Below are positions 16,663-24,731 of a stretch of DNA of 64,000 nucleotides, piece by piece. The notes beneath the pieces are model-generated. The model saw nothing but the letters and a program-made list of their open reading frames with translations. It did no database searches and had not been told where the DNA came from. Each line of letters opens with the position of its first letter. Position 1 is the first letter of the stretch. The position numbers were made by a program, and so were the translations under genes. Source of the stretch: Coprococcus comes ATCC 27758 (GTDB taxonomy: Bacteria; Bacillota; Clostridia; Lachnospirales; Lachnospiraceae); assembly GCF_025149785.1 (NCBI RefSeq), contig NZ_CP102277.1, positions 682,001 to 746,000 on the forward strand, given 5' to 3'.

Positions 16663-18195
16663 ATGTATTGCACCAGATGTGGGAAAGAAATCAGGAGTGA
16701 TCAGAAGTTCTGCGGAAACTGTGGAGCGAAGAATGTCAATTATCAAGAAAAAAATGATCTGAAAGAGATGATAGAAAAAGCTGCCGCCGGAGAAGAGAAC
16801 GTTCTGGAGAAAATTTACAATCTGACTTATGTGCAAGGGTTTGCAATCGCACTTCAGATGGTGAAAAATGAGCAGGATGCAATGGATATCATGCAGGATG
16901 CCTATATTTCTGCATTCCGTAATCTGAAGCAGATTGAGGATCCAAAGCGGTTGAAAAGCTGGTTCAACTGCATTGTGGCAAACAAATGTAAAGACTGGCT
17001 GAAAAAGAAGAAGCCGCAGTTATTTTCTGATATACCGACAGGGGATGATGACCGGGAATTTGAAGATACAATTGCAGATGAGAATCTGACATTTTCACCG
17101 GAAGAGTCCGTGGATTATGCAGAGACAAAGCGATTGATGAAAGAAATTCTGGACGGTCTGCCAGAAGATCAGAAGCTGTGTGTGCTGATGTATTATTATG
17201 AGGAATTGTCGGTTTCAGACATTGCAGATGCACTTGGATGTTCGACCGGAACAGTAAAGAGCAGACTGAATTATGCCCGGAAAAAGATCAGAAATGATGT
17301 AGAAGAACTGGAAAGAAAAGGAACAAAATTATACAGCGTAGCGCCGCTTCCGTTTATACTCTGGATGCTCAGAGAGGGCGAGCAGACGATATCGGTGCCT
17401 GGTTCATTTGGGAAAGAACTGGTGAAACAGGGTGCCGGCATTGTAAAAAGCGGAAGTGCACTCACAAGCGGAAATACCGGTTCGGGTAAAAGTGGAATCA
17501 GGAAGACAGATCCGGTAAAGAACGGGCAGGCAGCAGGCAGAAAGATCGTAAAGAGTGCGGCAGGAAAAGCGGCAGGGAAAATCATCGGTACAAAGGCTGT
17601 TGCCGGAGTTGTAGGAGCGGCAGTGATCGGAGGAGGTGCTGTCGCAGGGTATAATATCCATCAGGCAAAAGAGCAGAAGGTTACAAAAGAAGAATGGCAG
17701 GCGGCTTACAAAGACTGGGTTGGAAAGTGGAGTGATGACACAAGGTTTGAACTCTTTGACATGAATGGAGATGATGTACCCGAGATTGTGCGGGTTGGAT
17801 CCTGCATGGCGGATGGTGCGACCGTAGCGACCTGTACACCGGATGGAATCCAGGAAGAAGAAGTCTATAGGATCGGGATGTGGTATATTCCGGGCAGTAA
17901 TGTACTGGACAACAATGACGGAAATATGGGTGTTTTTTATGACCGCGTTTTTGAAATCAAAGATGGGAAATGGGTACAGATCGGTGATGGCGAATATGGA
18001 ATGGAAGATAATACGAATCCGGAGTATGATGAAAACGGAGACTATGTTTTCCGGTATAAATGGGATGGAAAAGAAGTCACAAAAAAGAAATATGAAAAGA
18101 AATTAAAGAAATTATTTGGAAACAGAAAGCCGGAAGCACTGGGCAATGAAGCTGTTTCATACCATGAGATCATCAACCAGATCAGTCATTATTAA
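16663..18195 (+). CDS. ECF-like sigma factor with N-terminal zinc ribbon, membrane anchor and C-terminal outer domain
   Basis: A 510-residue multidomain protein. Residues 3-20 form a zinc ribbon (CTRC ... CGNC). Residues about 45-120 are sigma-70 region 2 (EQDAMDIMQDAYISAFRNLKQI) and about 145-205 are region 4 with helix-turn-helix (SVSDIADALGCSTGTVKSRLNYARKKI). A Gly/Ser/Lys linker leads to one membrane helix (about 311-330), and about 180 residues lie outside, including a calcium-loop-like DMNGDDVPEI. No separate anti-sigma gene is adjacent, so sensing and transcription may be joined in one chain. Start ATG 16663 has TTGGAGGA upstream; earlier in-frame codons lack one. Confidence 0.85.
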   Translation: MYCTRCGKEIRSDQKFCGNCGAKNVNYQEKNDLKEMIEKAAAGEENVLEKIYNLTYVQGFAIALQMVKNEQDAMDIMQDAYISAFRNLKQIEDPKRLKSWFNCIVANKCKDWLKKKKPQLFSDIPTGDDDREFEDTIADENLTFSPEESVDYAETKRLMKEILDGLPEDQKLCVLMYYYEELSVSDIADALGCSTGTVKSRLNYARKKIRNDVEELERKGTKLYSVAPLPFILWMLREGEQTISVPGSFGKELVKQGAGIVKSGSALTSGNTGSGKSGIRKTDPVKNGQAAGRKIVKSAAGKAAGKIIGTKAVAGVVGAAVIGGGAVAGYNIHQAKEQKVTKEEWQAAYKDWVGKWSDDTRFELFDMNGDDVPEIVRVGSCMADGATVATCTPDGIQEEEVYRIGMWYIPGSNVLDNNDGNMGVFYDRVFEIKDGKWVQIGDGEYGMEDNTNPEYDENGDYVFRYKWDGKEVTKKKYEKKLKKLFGNRKPEALGNEAVSYHEIINQISHY

Positions 18196-18222
18196 AAAAA
18201 TAAAAATTTTTTCTTTTTTTAA

Positions 18223-18246
18223 AACCAAACCGGATTTTGACTCGTC
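18223..18246 (+). promoter_or_regulatory. Candidate ECF-sigma promoter (AACC-N16-CGTC)
   Basis: AACC at 18223-18226 and CGTC at 18243-18246 are separated by exactly 16 bp, the classic ECF promoter layout, about 50 bp before the next zinc-ribbon gene. The adjacent sigma factor would be its natural user. Short motif, so chance is possible. Confidence 0.4.
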
Positions 18247-18298
18247 TTAATAATATAAACGAGAAAAATATAGCATACAGAAAGGATGTAAAAGAGAT

Positions 18299-19765
18299 AT
18301 GAGGTGCAAAAATTGTGGAACTGAGAATCCAGATGGTTCAAGATTCTGTGCAACATGCGGAAAACCACTGGAACAGGAAGAACCTGCTAAAAATGTAGCA
18401 GAACAGAAAGAAGAGGCTGTTCAGAATGCAGAAGAGCAGAAAGAAGAGGCTGTTCAGAATGCAGAAGAGCAGAAAGAAGAGGCTGCTCGGAATGCAGAAG
18501 AGCAGAAAGAAGAGATCGCTCAGAATACAGAAGAGACGGTAACAAGTACAGCAGAAACAAAATCACTCACACATAAGAAATCAAGAGGACTGAACAAGTT
18601 CCTGATCGGTCTGGCATGTGCGGTTGTCGTTGTAGTGATCGCAGCAGGGCTTTTGATATCGCGTGCAAGAAGAACAATCGATCTGAACAAGTATGTCACC
18701 TTTGAAACAACAGGATATAACGGATATGGAAATGTATATCCGCAGATCGACTGGCAGAAGATCCAGAAAAAATATGATTCCAGACTGAAATTTACAAAAG
18801 AATTTAAAGAACAGTTTGGTGACAGTGTCGATTCCGTATCTCCGGTAGCGGTACTGCAGTCCTATGTCAGTGTGGAAATGAATTCAGACAGCGATCTTTC
18901 CAACAAAGATAAAGTCAAATACAGATGGAATGTCAATAAAGATTATGCAAAATATGTGAAGTGCAACCTGAAATATAAAAATAAAACCTATAAAGTAAAA
19001 GGGCTGGAAGAGGTTAAGACATTTGATGCATTCAAAGACCTGGAGGTATCATTTAACGGAATAAGTCCGGGAGGAGCAGTTTCATTTGATTATACAGGAT
19101 CTGATCTTACATCTGCCGATTTTCAGACAGATGCATCAAATGGAACATTGGCAAACGGAGACAAGATTAAAGTATATCTGGATAAATCTATGGCAGACAG
19201 CTATGCCTCCAATCTGGGAAAGCTGCCGGAAAAATGGGAAAAAGAATATACCGTAAAAGGACTGTGGTATTATGTCACATCAGCCAGTGACATCGATGAT
19301 GATACAATGCAGCAAATGAAGGACCGGGCGGAACAGGAATACAATGATCATGTGGAGAGCAGCTGGGTAGATTCCGAATCTCTGGAAAGCCTTACTTATA
19401 TGGGAGATTATCTGCTGGAGCCTGTTGTGGGCAATGGAAATGAACTGTATCTTATTTATCATGTAAAGGTACGGGATCAGTACAGTAATGATGATGGATC
19501 TTATGACAAGGTGAATGATGTTTACTGGTATATGCATTATGGAACAATTCTTGCAGACGGGGAAGGAAATACAGATATTGATCTGTCTGACTATGGAACA
19601 CCTGGCAATTTCTTTAAGATCAAGACTGATGCGAAGACAGACGGTATTTCCAGCATGGTATGGAAATATTATGGATACCCGACACTGGATGATCTGTACG
19701 CAGATGTTGTGGGCGATAATGCCGATTACTCTTTGGTGGAGGATGCGGTAGACAATACAAAATAG
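18299..19765 (+). CDS. Zinc-ribbon, single-pass membrane protein with large outer domain
   Basis: A 488-residue protein: zinc ribbon at residues 3-21 (CKNCGTENPDGSRFCATCG), a highly charged Glu/Gln/Lys repeat linker (about 34-76), a membrane helix (about 100-121) and a long outer region of about 365 residues with Tyr- and Asp-rich segments. No enzyme motif is visible. It has the same topology (ribbon in, sensor or effector out) as the sigma factor before it and is likely its partner or target. RBS AGAAAGGA is upstream. The linker is encoded by 33-bp tandem repeats, so its length may vary between strains. Confidence 0.75.
   Translation: MRCKNCGTENPDGSRFCATCGKPLEQEEPAKNVAEQKEEAVQNAEEQKEEAVQNAEEQKEEAARNAEEQKEEIAQNTEETVTSTAETKSLTHKKSRGLNKFLIGLACAVVVVVIAAGLLISRARRTIDLNKYVTFETTGYNGYGNVYPQIDWQKIQKKYDSRLKFTKEFKEQFGDSVDSVSPVAVLQSYVSVEMNSDSDLSNKDKVKYRWNVNKDYAKYVKCNLKYKNKTYKVKGLEEVKTFDAFKDLEVSFNGISPGGAVSFDYTGSDLTSADFQTDASNGTLANGDKIKVYLDKSMADSYASNLGKLPEKWEKEYTVKGLWYYVTSASDIDDDTMQQMKDRAEQEYNDHVESSWVDSESLESLTYMGDYLLEPVVGNGNELYLIYHVKVRDQYSNDDGSYDKVNDVYWYMHYGTILADGEGNTDIDLSDYGTPGNFFKIKTDAKTDGISSMVWKYYGYPTLDDLYADVVGDNADYSLVEDAVDNTK
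18398..18526 (+). repeat. 33-bp tandem repeats, four copies, in coding sequence
   Basis: A first copy of 30 bp (18398-18427) lacking one codon is followed by three 33-bp copies (18428-18460, 18461-18493, 18494-18526). They encode AEEQKEEAVQN-like units in a charged linker. The second copy and the first 25 bp of the third are the most alike. Confidence 0.9.
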
Positions 19766-19793
19766 AAGCCTTTGGCGGAAAAGAAGGTGGACT

Positions 19794-19907
19794 ATGAAAT
19801 GGGACGAATGGCTGAAAAAGATCATTAAAGAGATAACGTCAGATTATACGATTTCAGAAGAAACCTCAAAAAGCTTTTTTGAAGAGCTGATGCAATTGTT
19901 GAAATAA
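19794..19907 (+). CDS. Small 37-residue protein
   Basis: A short ORF beginning MKWDEWLKKIIKEI, amphipathic and mixed-charge, with GAAGGTGG a few bases before the ATG and a terminator directly after the stop. It lies 28 nt after the zinc-ribbon membrane protein and would be on the same transcript. No family recognised. The spacing, ribosome site and terminator position support real translation. Confidence 0.5.
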   Translation: MKWDEWLKKIIKEITSDYTISEETSKSFFEELMQLLK

Positions 19908-19912
19908 TACAG

Positions 19913-19950
19913 GAACCGGGTAGAAATGCAAATTTTTATCCGGTTTTTTA
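19913..19950 (+). terminator. Terminator after the small protein gene
   Basis: AACCGGGTA pairs with TATCCGGTT across a loop of about 14 nt, followed by TTTTTTAG. Confidence 0.8.
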
Positions 19951-20029
19951 GTTTGAGTCGGAAAAGTATGATATGATGAGGAAAAGTACGAGATTGATAT
20001 CCAGAAGGAGAAAGGTGGAATAACAACAG

Positions 20030-20797
20030 ATGGAATATTTAGTAGAATCAGCATTATTGACACATGGATTAAAATCGGTATCAAATGAAACAATAAAAAA
20101 AGAATGGCAGGATCCGGGAAAAAAGATCACCTGGATTGATCATGGGGAAATCAGGATCGGGGATATCGATGAGTTCCTTGAATTCAGAAGCCGGGCAGCT
20201 GCTTATCCAAGAATTGACTGTGATCTGCTGGAAAAGGCATTATCGGAAAAGCAATCAGGCGCACTTACCGCTTCCGGGACAATGGCAGTATGTGTGAAAA
20301 TGGGAATTCCGGTTGCAATTACCTGTGGAATGGGTGGAATCGGGGACATCAAAGGAGAAGAACTCTGCCCGGATCTTCCGGCTCTTCAGCAGATTCCGGT
20401 GATCCTGATCTCGGCTGGGCCAAAAGATATGCTGGACCGGAAAGCAACGATCGATTGGCTGATATCGCACGGAGTGAAGGTGATCGGAACAGAAAGAAAT
20501 TACTGTACCGGCTATGTATTTTGTGGAGAAAAAGTTGAACTGCAGGGAAAGGCAGAAAACAGTGCAGAAACGGTAAAGCCACCAATGCTCATCATCAATG
20601 AAATCCCGGAAGAAAGACGGATAGAAGACAGGGAGATCTTGAGAGAAGCAATTGCCGAGGGAAAGAGAGCGGAGAAGGAAGGACGCTATTTCCATCCTGC
20701 GGCAAACGGAAAGATTGATGACTGTACCGATGGATATTCTTCATTGATCCAGCTGCGGGGACTGATTGCAAATATGAAAGTGGCAGAAGCACTTTAA
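20030..20797 (+). CDS. Pseudouridine-5'-phosphate glycosidase-like protein (PsuG/IndA family, short form)
   Basis: A 255-residue protein. Family members split pseudouridine 5'-phosphate into uracil and ribose 5-phosphate. Readable signatures are ESALLTHGL near the N-terminus (the ESTIIxHG region of PsuG), TASGTMAVCVKMGIPVAITCGMGGIG, and SAGPKDMLDRKATIDWLISHGVKVIGTE containing the lysine expected at the active site. It is clearly shorter than usual (about 300) and divergent, and no pseudouridine kinase (psuK) is adjacent, so another C-glycoside or nucleotide-like substrate is possible. RBS AAGGAG/AAAGGTGG upstream. Confidence 0.75.
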   Translation: MEYLVESALLTHGLKSVSNETIKKEWQDPGKKITWIDHGEIRIGDIDEFLEFRSRAAAYPRIDCDLLEKALSEKQSGALTASGTMAVCVKMGIPVAITCGMGGIGDIKGEELCPDLPALQQIPVILISAGPKDMLDRKATIDWLISHGVKVIGTERNYCTGYVFCGEKVELQGKAENSAETVKPPMLIINEIPEERRIEDREILREAIAEGKRAEKEGRYFHPAANGKIDDCTDGYSSLIQLRGLIANMKVAEAL

Positions 20798-20806
20798 AGA
20801 GCGAAA

Positions 20807-20884
20807 AAAGAAGCTGGGATCTGGCTGATAACAGAAAAGCCTGAATATAGGCAGTTGTGTTATCGGTCAGACTCCGGCTTCTTT
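20807..20884. terminator. Long hairpin between convergent genes
   Basis: AAAGAAGCTGG (20807-20817) pairs with CCGGCTTCTTT (20874-20884), and an inner stem pairs CTGATAACA with TGTTATCGG. It lies between the convergent PsuG-like and DUF4418 genes; the T-run is short, so termination is probable rather than certain. Confidence 0.55.
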
Positions 20885-20968
20885 GCATACAAAGAAAGTT
20901 TTGACTCCTGATTATAGATTACAGGAAAGGTAATCAGACATTCTGTTTGAAATGTTGTTGCGTGAATC

Positions 20969-21388
20969 CTAATTCGCCTGTGGCATCTGTGATTTATGTA
21001 CAAAGAGACTGATTCCTGCACCGATGATTGCCAGAACAGCACCAATTCTTCCCCAAAGAGCAGTCTTGTGGCACATCATACCTGCCTTGGCACAAATACC
21101 AATGCCAATTGAAGTATTGCTAAGAAGCAGGATCAGAACAGCAGTGATAATGATAACAACCGGTAATTTAAAATCGTGTGTTCCGAAGAAAAGAAGAACG
21201 GATTCTGCAAGCAGGAGCAGAGCGAAAAAAAACAGTGCAATTCCATAATAATGACACCGCATCATGCATTCTCCTCCGTTTGCAAGTTCCATGGTTCCTT
21301 TGCATACCGGGGCAAAGATCTTATCTGCTGCAAGAATAAGAATTGCTGCAAGACAGGAAATTGCTCCGGATAATTTTTGTGAATTCAT
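20969..21388 (-). CDS. DUF4418 family membrane protein
   Basis: A 139-residue protein with four predicted membrane helices. Conserved Cys/His clusters lie between helices: GGECMMRCHYYG near residues 38-49 and ICAKAGMMCHKTALWG near 98-113. The paired CH motifs could bind a metal or a redox partner (inference). RBS AAAGGAG precedes the ATG. It is divergent from the ABC transporter cluster at 21596, and I associate it with that cluster because a FtsX/MacB-type ABC pair is encoded within the same 7 kb. Role unknown. Confidence 0.75.
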   Translation of the reverse strand: MNSQKLSGAISCLAAILILAADKIFAPVCKGTMELANGGECMMRCHYYGIALFFFALLLLAESVLLFFGTHDFKLPVVIIITAVLILLLSNTSIGIGICAKAGMMCHKTALWGRIGAVLAIIGAGISLFVHKSQMPQAN

Positions 21389-21514
21389 AATTCATATCTC
21401 CTTTAAAAATTTATTGTATTTAGTATAACACACTTATAGTTAATAAGTTCATTTTTACCAGATAAAAACTATAGAAAATTGTAATAAATAAAATTGCATA
21501 TAAAAAATAACAAT

Positions 21515-21543
21515 TTTACATTTGTGCAAAATGCTAATATAAT
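21515..21543 (+). promoter_or_regulatory. Sigma-A promoter of the NitT/TauT-type ABC operon
   Basis: TTTACA (21515-21520), a 17-bp spacer and perfect TATAAT (21538-21543). A 12-bp palindrome GTAAAATTTTAC (21566-21577) lies just after the expected start site and just before the ribosome site, a possible operator. Confidence 0.75.
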
Positions 21544-21595
21544 TAAAAAGCATTAAAAGGAAATGGTAAAATTTTACAAAGGAGTCAAATGAAAA

Positions 21596-22612
21596 ATGGA
21601 GAATGAAAGACAGCTTACGAGAGAAGAGTTGCTAGAAATGGAAAGTGCTCCGAAGACGAAGATGCAACATATGTTGGATGTGGTAATTTGTTTTTGTCCG
21701 TATTTTGCAGCGATAATTATGTTTTTAGTATATTATCTGATGCCGGATGCCGTTCAGAATTTTAATCCGCATGTGTTTACCATCGTTGTCTGCTTTTTTT
21801 TGGCATTATATCTGATCATGGTAGTGAGAGGATTAATGAATAAAAGCTATTTTGCAAAAGTACGTCATAAAGCACCGCTTTACTCTGTGATCATACTGGT
21901 AATTATGCTGTATGATTTTCTGACGGTTAAGACAGCTATTTTAAAACAGCCGTTCTTTCCATGTGTGAATACGGTTCTGTGTGCGATCATTGATGACCGG
22001 GCACTATTATTGAAAAGTACATTGTACTCACTGCGATTATTATTCACAGGATATTTTATTGGAGCGATCCTTGGACTGATCACAGGTGTTGCCTGTGGAT
22101 ACAGCAAAAGGATTAACTACTGGGTTTCACCGATCATTAAGATGCTTGGACCGATCCCTTCCACAACATGGATCCCGATCATCATGGTTCTGGTATCCTC
22201 ACTGTTTAAAGGAAGTGTATTTATCATCGCTCTTGGTGTATGGTTTGCACTTACGATCGCATCGTCAACCGGTATCCAGAATGTAGACAAGGCATATCTG
22301 GAGGCGGCCAGAACATTAGGTGCCAAAGGGCACCAGCTGGTATTCCGGGTGGCAATCCCACATGCAATGCCAAACATTCTTCAGGGTATGACACAGGGAA
22401 TGAGTTCTGCCTGTACAGCACTTCTGGTTGCTGAGATGATGGGAGCAGAGGCAGGTCTTGGATGGTATATCCAGTGGCAGAAATCATGGGCGATCTATTC
22501 TAAGATGTATGCAGCTATCGTTTTAATTTGTCTTATTTTCACAGCAGTTACCTTTATACTGAATGTGATCAAGAGAATAGTGCTTCGCTGGCAGGAAGGA
22601 GTTGTGAAATAA
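21596..22612 (+). CDS. ABC transporter permease, NitT/TauT (SsuC) type
   Basis: A 338-residue membrane protein. The N-terminal part adds about two to three extra helices before the core BPD permease fold. The ATPase contact loop reads EAARTLGAKGHQLVFRVAIPHAMPNI and the GPIPSTTWIPI segment is typical of SsuC/TauC permeases. It is first in a permease-ATPase-binding protein operon (next gene starts 1 nt after the stop). RBS AAAGGAG is 11 nt upstream. Substrate is not evident; family members carry sulfonates, nitrate, thiamine precursors or riboflavin-like compounds. Confidence 0.87.
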   Translation: MENERQLTREELLEMESAPKTKMQHMLDVVICFCPYFAAIIMFLVYYLMPDAVQNFNPHVFTIVVCFFLALYLIMVVRGLMNKSYFAKVRHKAPLYSVIILVIMLYDFLTVKTAILKQPFFPCVNTVLCAIIDDRALLLKSTLYSLRLLFTGYFIGAILGLITGVACGYSKRINYWVSPIIKMLGPIPSTTWIPIIMVLVSSLFKGSVFIIALGVWFALTIASSTGIQNVDKAYLEAARTLGAKGHQLVFRVAIPHAMPNILQGMTQGMSSACTALLVAEMMGAEAGLGWYIQWQKSWAIYSKMYAAIVLICLIFTAVTFILNVIKRIVLRWQEGVVK

Positions 22613-22613
22613 G

Positions 22614-23402
22614 ATGGCATCAGTGGATGAGAAGCAGGGACACGGGCGTGTCCTGGAGTTTGACAAAGTAACAAAGAGTTTTGCAAAGACAGACAGTAAT
22701 GAGATCACACATGCGCTGGCAGAGGTGAATCTGACGATCCAGCCAGGTGAGTTTGTCAGTATTGTTGGAACAAGTGGATGTGGAAAATCAACGATTTTAC
22801 GATTGATCGCAGGACTGATCAGACCGACTACCGGTGAGATCAGACTTGGTGGAAAACCGATTGATGGAGCCGGACCGGATCGTGGAATGGTATTCCAGAA
22901 AGCAACATTGTTTCCATGGCTTACGGTAGAGAAGAATGTGTCCTTCAGCTTGCGTATGCAGAAAAAGCAGGATAAAGAACTGGTAGAGCATATGCTGAAA
23001 ATGGTAGGACTTGAAGATTTCCGGAAAGATTATCCACATCAGCTCTCCGGAGGTATGGCGCAGAGAGTGGCGCTGGTAAGATCGCTGATCAATCATCCGG
23101 ATATTCTGCTTTTGGACGAGCCTCTTGGCGCGCTGGATGCATTTACCAGAATGAATATGCAGGATGAGATCCTGAACATCTGGAGAGAGCAGAAACAGAC
23201 GGTCGTCATGGTTACACATGATGTGGAAGAAGCAATCTATATGGGAACAAGAGTTCTGGTTATGGAACCAAGACCGGGACGTGTAAAGGCAGATATACCG
23301 ATTGAACTGGCTGAACCAAAGCAGAGAGACAGCGAAGAGTTCCAGGCATATCGGAACAGGATCCTGAAGATGCTCGATCTGAAGCATCATACAGATCATT
23401 AA
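22614..23402 (+). CDS. ABC transporter ATP-binding protein, NitT/TauT (SsuB) type
   Basis: A 262-residue ATPase with Walker A GTSGCGKST, signature LSGGMAQRVAL, Walker B ILLLDEPLGALD and the H-loop VTHDVEEA; all catalytic elements are intact. It follows the permease with 1 nt spacing, indicating coupled translation. It energises import of the ligand captured by the lipoprotein encoded next. Confidence 0.92.
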   Translation: MASVDEKQGHGRVLEFDKVTKSFAKTDSNEITHALAEVNLTIQPGEFVSIVGTSGCGKSTILRLIAGLIRPTTGEIRLGGKPIDGAGPDRGMVFQKATLFPWLTVEKNVSFSLRMQKKQDKELVEHMLKMVGLEDFRKDYPHQLSGGMAQRVALVRSLINHPDILLLDEPLGALDAFTRMNMQDEILNIWREQKQTVVMVTHDVEEAIYMGTRVLVMEPRPGRVKADIPIELAEPKQRDSEEFQAYRNRILKMLDLKHHTDH

Positions 23403-23468
23403 ATGGATATTTATTGAAAGATAAATATAAAAGCAACAAAGTAAAAACACGAAGAGGAGAAAAGAATT

Positions 23469-24569
23469 ATGAAAAAAAGATTGTTTGCAACGTTACTTGC
23501 ATGCGCAATGACCGTATCACTGGTTGCATGTGGCGGTTCATCAAGCTCATCAGAAAAGAAGGAAGACACAAGTGATTCCAAAAAACAGGAAGCTTCTACA
23601 GAGGAAGAAGTGACTGATATCACAAAAATGTCAGATGATGAAATTAAAGAAGCAATGAAAAAAGAACCGGCATGGGGAACAACCATCACAGCAGAATATG
23701 ATGGTGGTGACTGTACATCAGGACCTAGCATGGCAAAAGCACTTGGATACTATGATAATTGGGGATTAGATGTTCAGATCGCAGCTGGTACTGAAATCAC
23801 AGAAGCACTTGGAACCGGAAAAGCACAGTTTGGAGCACATCATATTGCACATATGTTAGTTCCAATCACAAATGGAATGGACATTGTATTTACAGGAAGT
23901 GCGCAGACAGGATGCAAATCTTTATATGTACTTGCTGATTCAGGAATCGAATCAACAAAAGATCTGGAAGGAACAACTATTGGTATGGACAGCCCGATCG
24001 GTGGATCTTCACATAACATGATCATCCGTTTCTTCCTTGCAGACGGACTGAAACAGGATGCAGCAACATGTGTACAGGTTGAATCAAGTGCAGCAATCCA
24101 GTCTCTTCAGTCAGGTGATATCAAAGCTTGCCTTCTGAGTGACCGTTTTGCAAAGAAATTCGTAGATGACGGAACATTAAAAGTTCTTCGTTCTATCACA
24201 TGGGATGATGATTTCAAAGATGAAACATGCTGCGTAATGGCTATGAGCGGAAAATTCGTAAAAGAAAATCCGGTAATCTCTCAGGTACTTACAAAATGTG
24301 TAATGGATGCATATATGTACATTGCAGAAAACAAAGACGAAGCTGCACAGATCATGCTTGATGAGGGTATGGTATCTGGTGACATCGAGCTTACAAAATA
24401 CATGCTTGACCAGCAGAACTGGGCAGTATCCAATGCTGATACAAAGAAAACAATTGAAGCTGTTGCAAAGGACTACATTGATGCAGGAATCATCAGCTCT
24501 GACTGGACTGTAGATAAAGTCGTAGAGACAGCATGGCAGCCACTTGCTGAAAAAGTAAGCACAAAATAA
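23469..24569 (+). CDS. ABC transporter substrate-binding lipoprotein, NMT1/SsuA-like
   Basis: A 366-residue lipoprotein with signal peptide and lipobox (SLVAC, Cys21), a Ser/Lys/Glu-rich linker to about residue 70, then the SsuA/NMT1 binding fold (MAKALGYYDNWGLDVQIAAGTEITEALGTGKAQFG; DLEGTTIGMDSPIGGSSHN). Several cysteines in the binding domain (GCKSLYV, DETCCVMAM) are unusual for an exported protein of an anaerobe. Substrate unknown. A terminator closes the importer genes. Confidence 0.88.
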   Translation: MKKRLFATLLACAMTVSLVACGGSSSSSEKKEDTSDSKKQEASTEEEVTDITKMSDDEIKEAMKKEPAWGTTITAEYDGGDCTSGPSMAKALGYYDNWGLDVQIAAGTEITEALGTGKAQFGAHHIAHMLVPITNGMDIVFTGSAQTGCKSLYVLADSGIESTKDLEGTTIGMDSPIGGSSHNMIIRFFLADGLKQDAATCVQVESSAAIQSLQSGDIKACLLSDRFAKKFVDDGTLKVLRSITWDDDFKDETCCVMAMSGKFVKENPVISQVLTKCVMDAYMYIAENKDEAAQIMLDEGMVSGDIELTKYMLDQQNWAVSNADTKKTIEAVAKDYIDAGIISSDWTVDKVVETAWQPLAEKVSTK

Positions 24570-24592
24570 TCAGACGCATAAATGAATGAGGT

Positions 24593-24636
24593 GAGGAGCT
24601 TTGAACTCTGTGATGAGTGGAAGCTCCTCTTTTGTC
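24593..24636 (+). terminator. Terminator after the binding lipoprotein
   Basis: GAGGAGCTT (24593-24601) pairs with AAGCTCCTC (24621-24629), followed by TTTTGT. Confidence 0.85.
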
Positions 24637-24641
24637 TTGTA

Positions 24642-24678
24642 TATTAGGAAAGTGCCAAGGCACATTCTTTCTTATAAT
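24642..24678. repeat. Short relative of the dispersed palindromic repeat
   Basis: TAGGAAAGTGCC-AA-GGCACATTCTTT resembles the right half of the repeats at 816-885 and 46596-46665 and forms a GTGCC/GGCAC hairpin. It lies between the importer and the FtsX-type genes. Confidence 0.4.
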
Positions 24679-24731
24679 TGGAAAATTACGGGGTTTTTCC
24701 AGATAAAATGTAAAAAAGGAAGGAAAGAAAA

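Noticed and set aside
18394-18540. Possible CRISPR-like repeats
   Set aside because: The repeats are contiguous 33-bp units with no spacers, in frame within a protein-coding gene.
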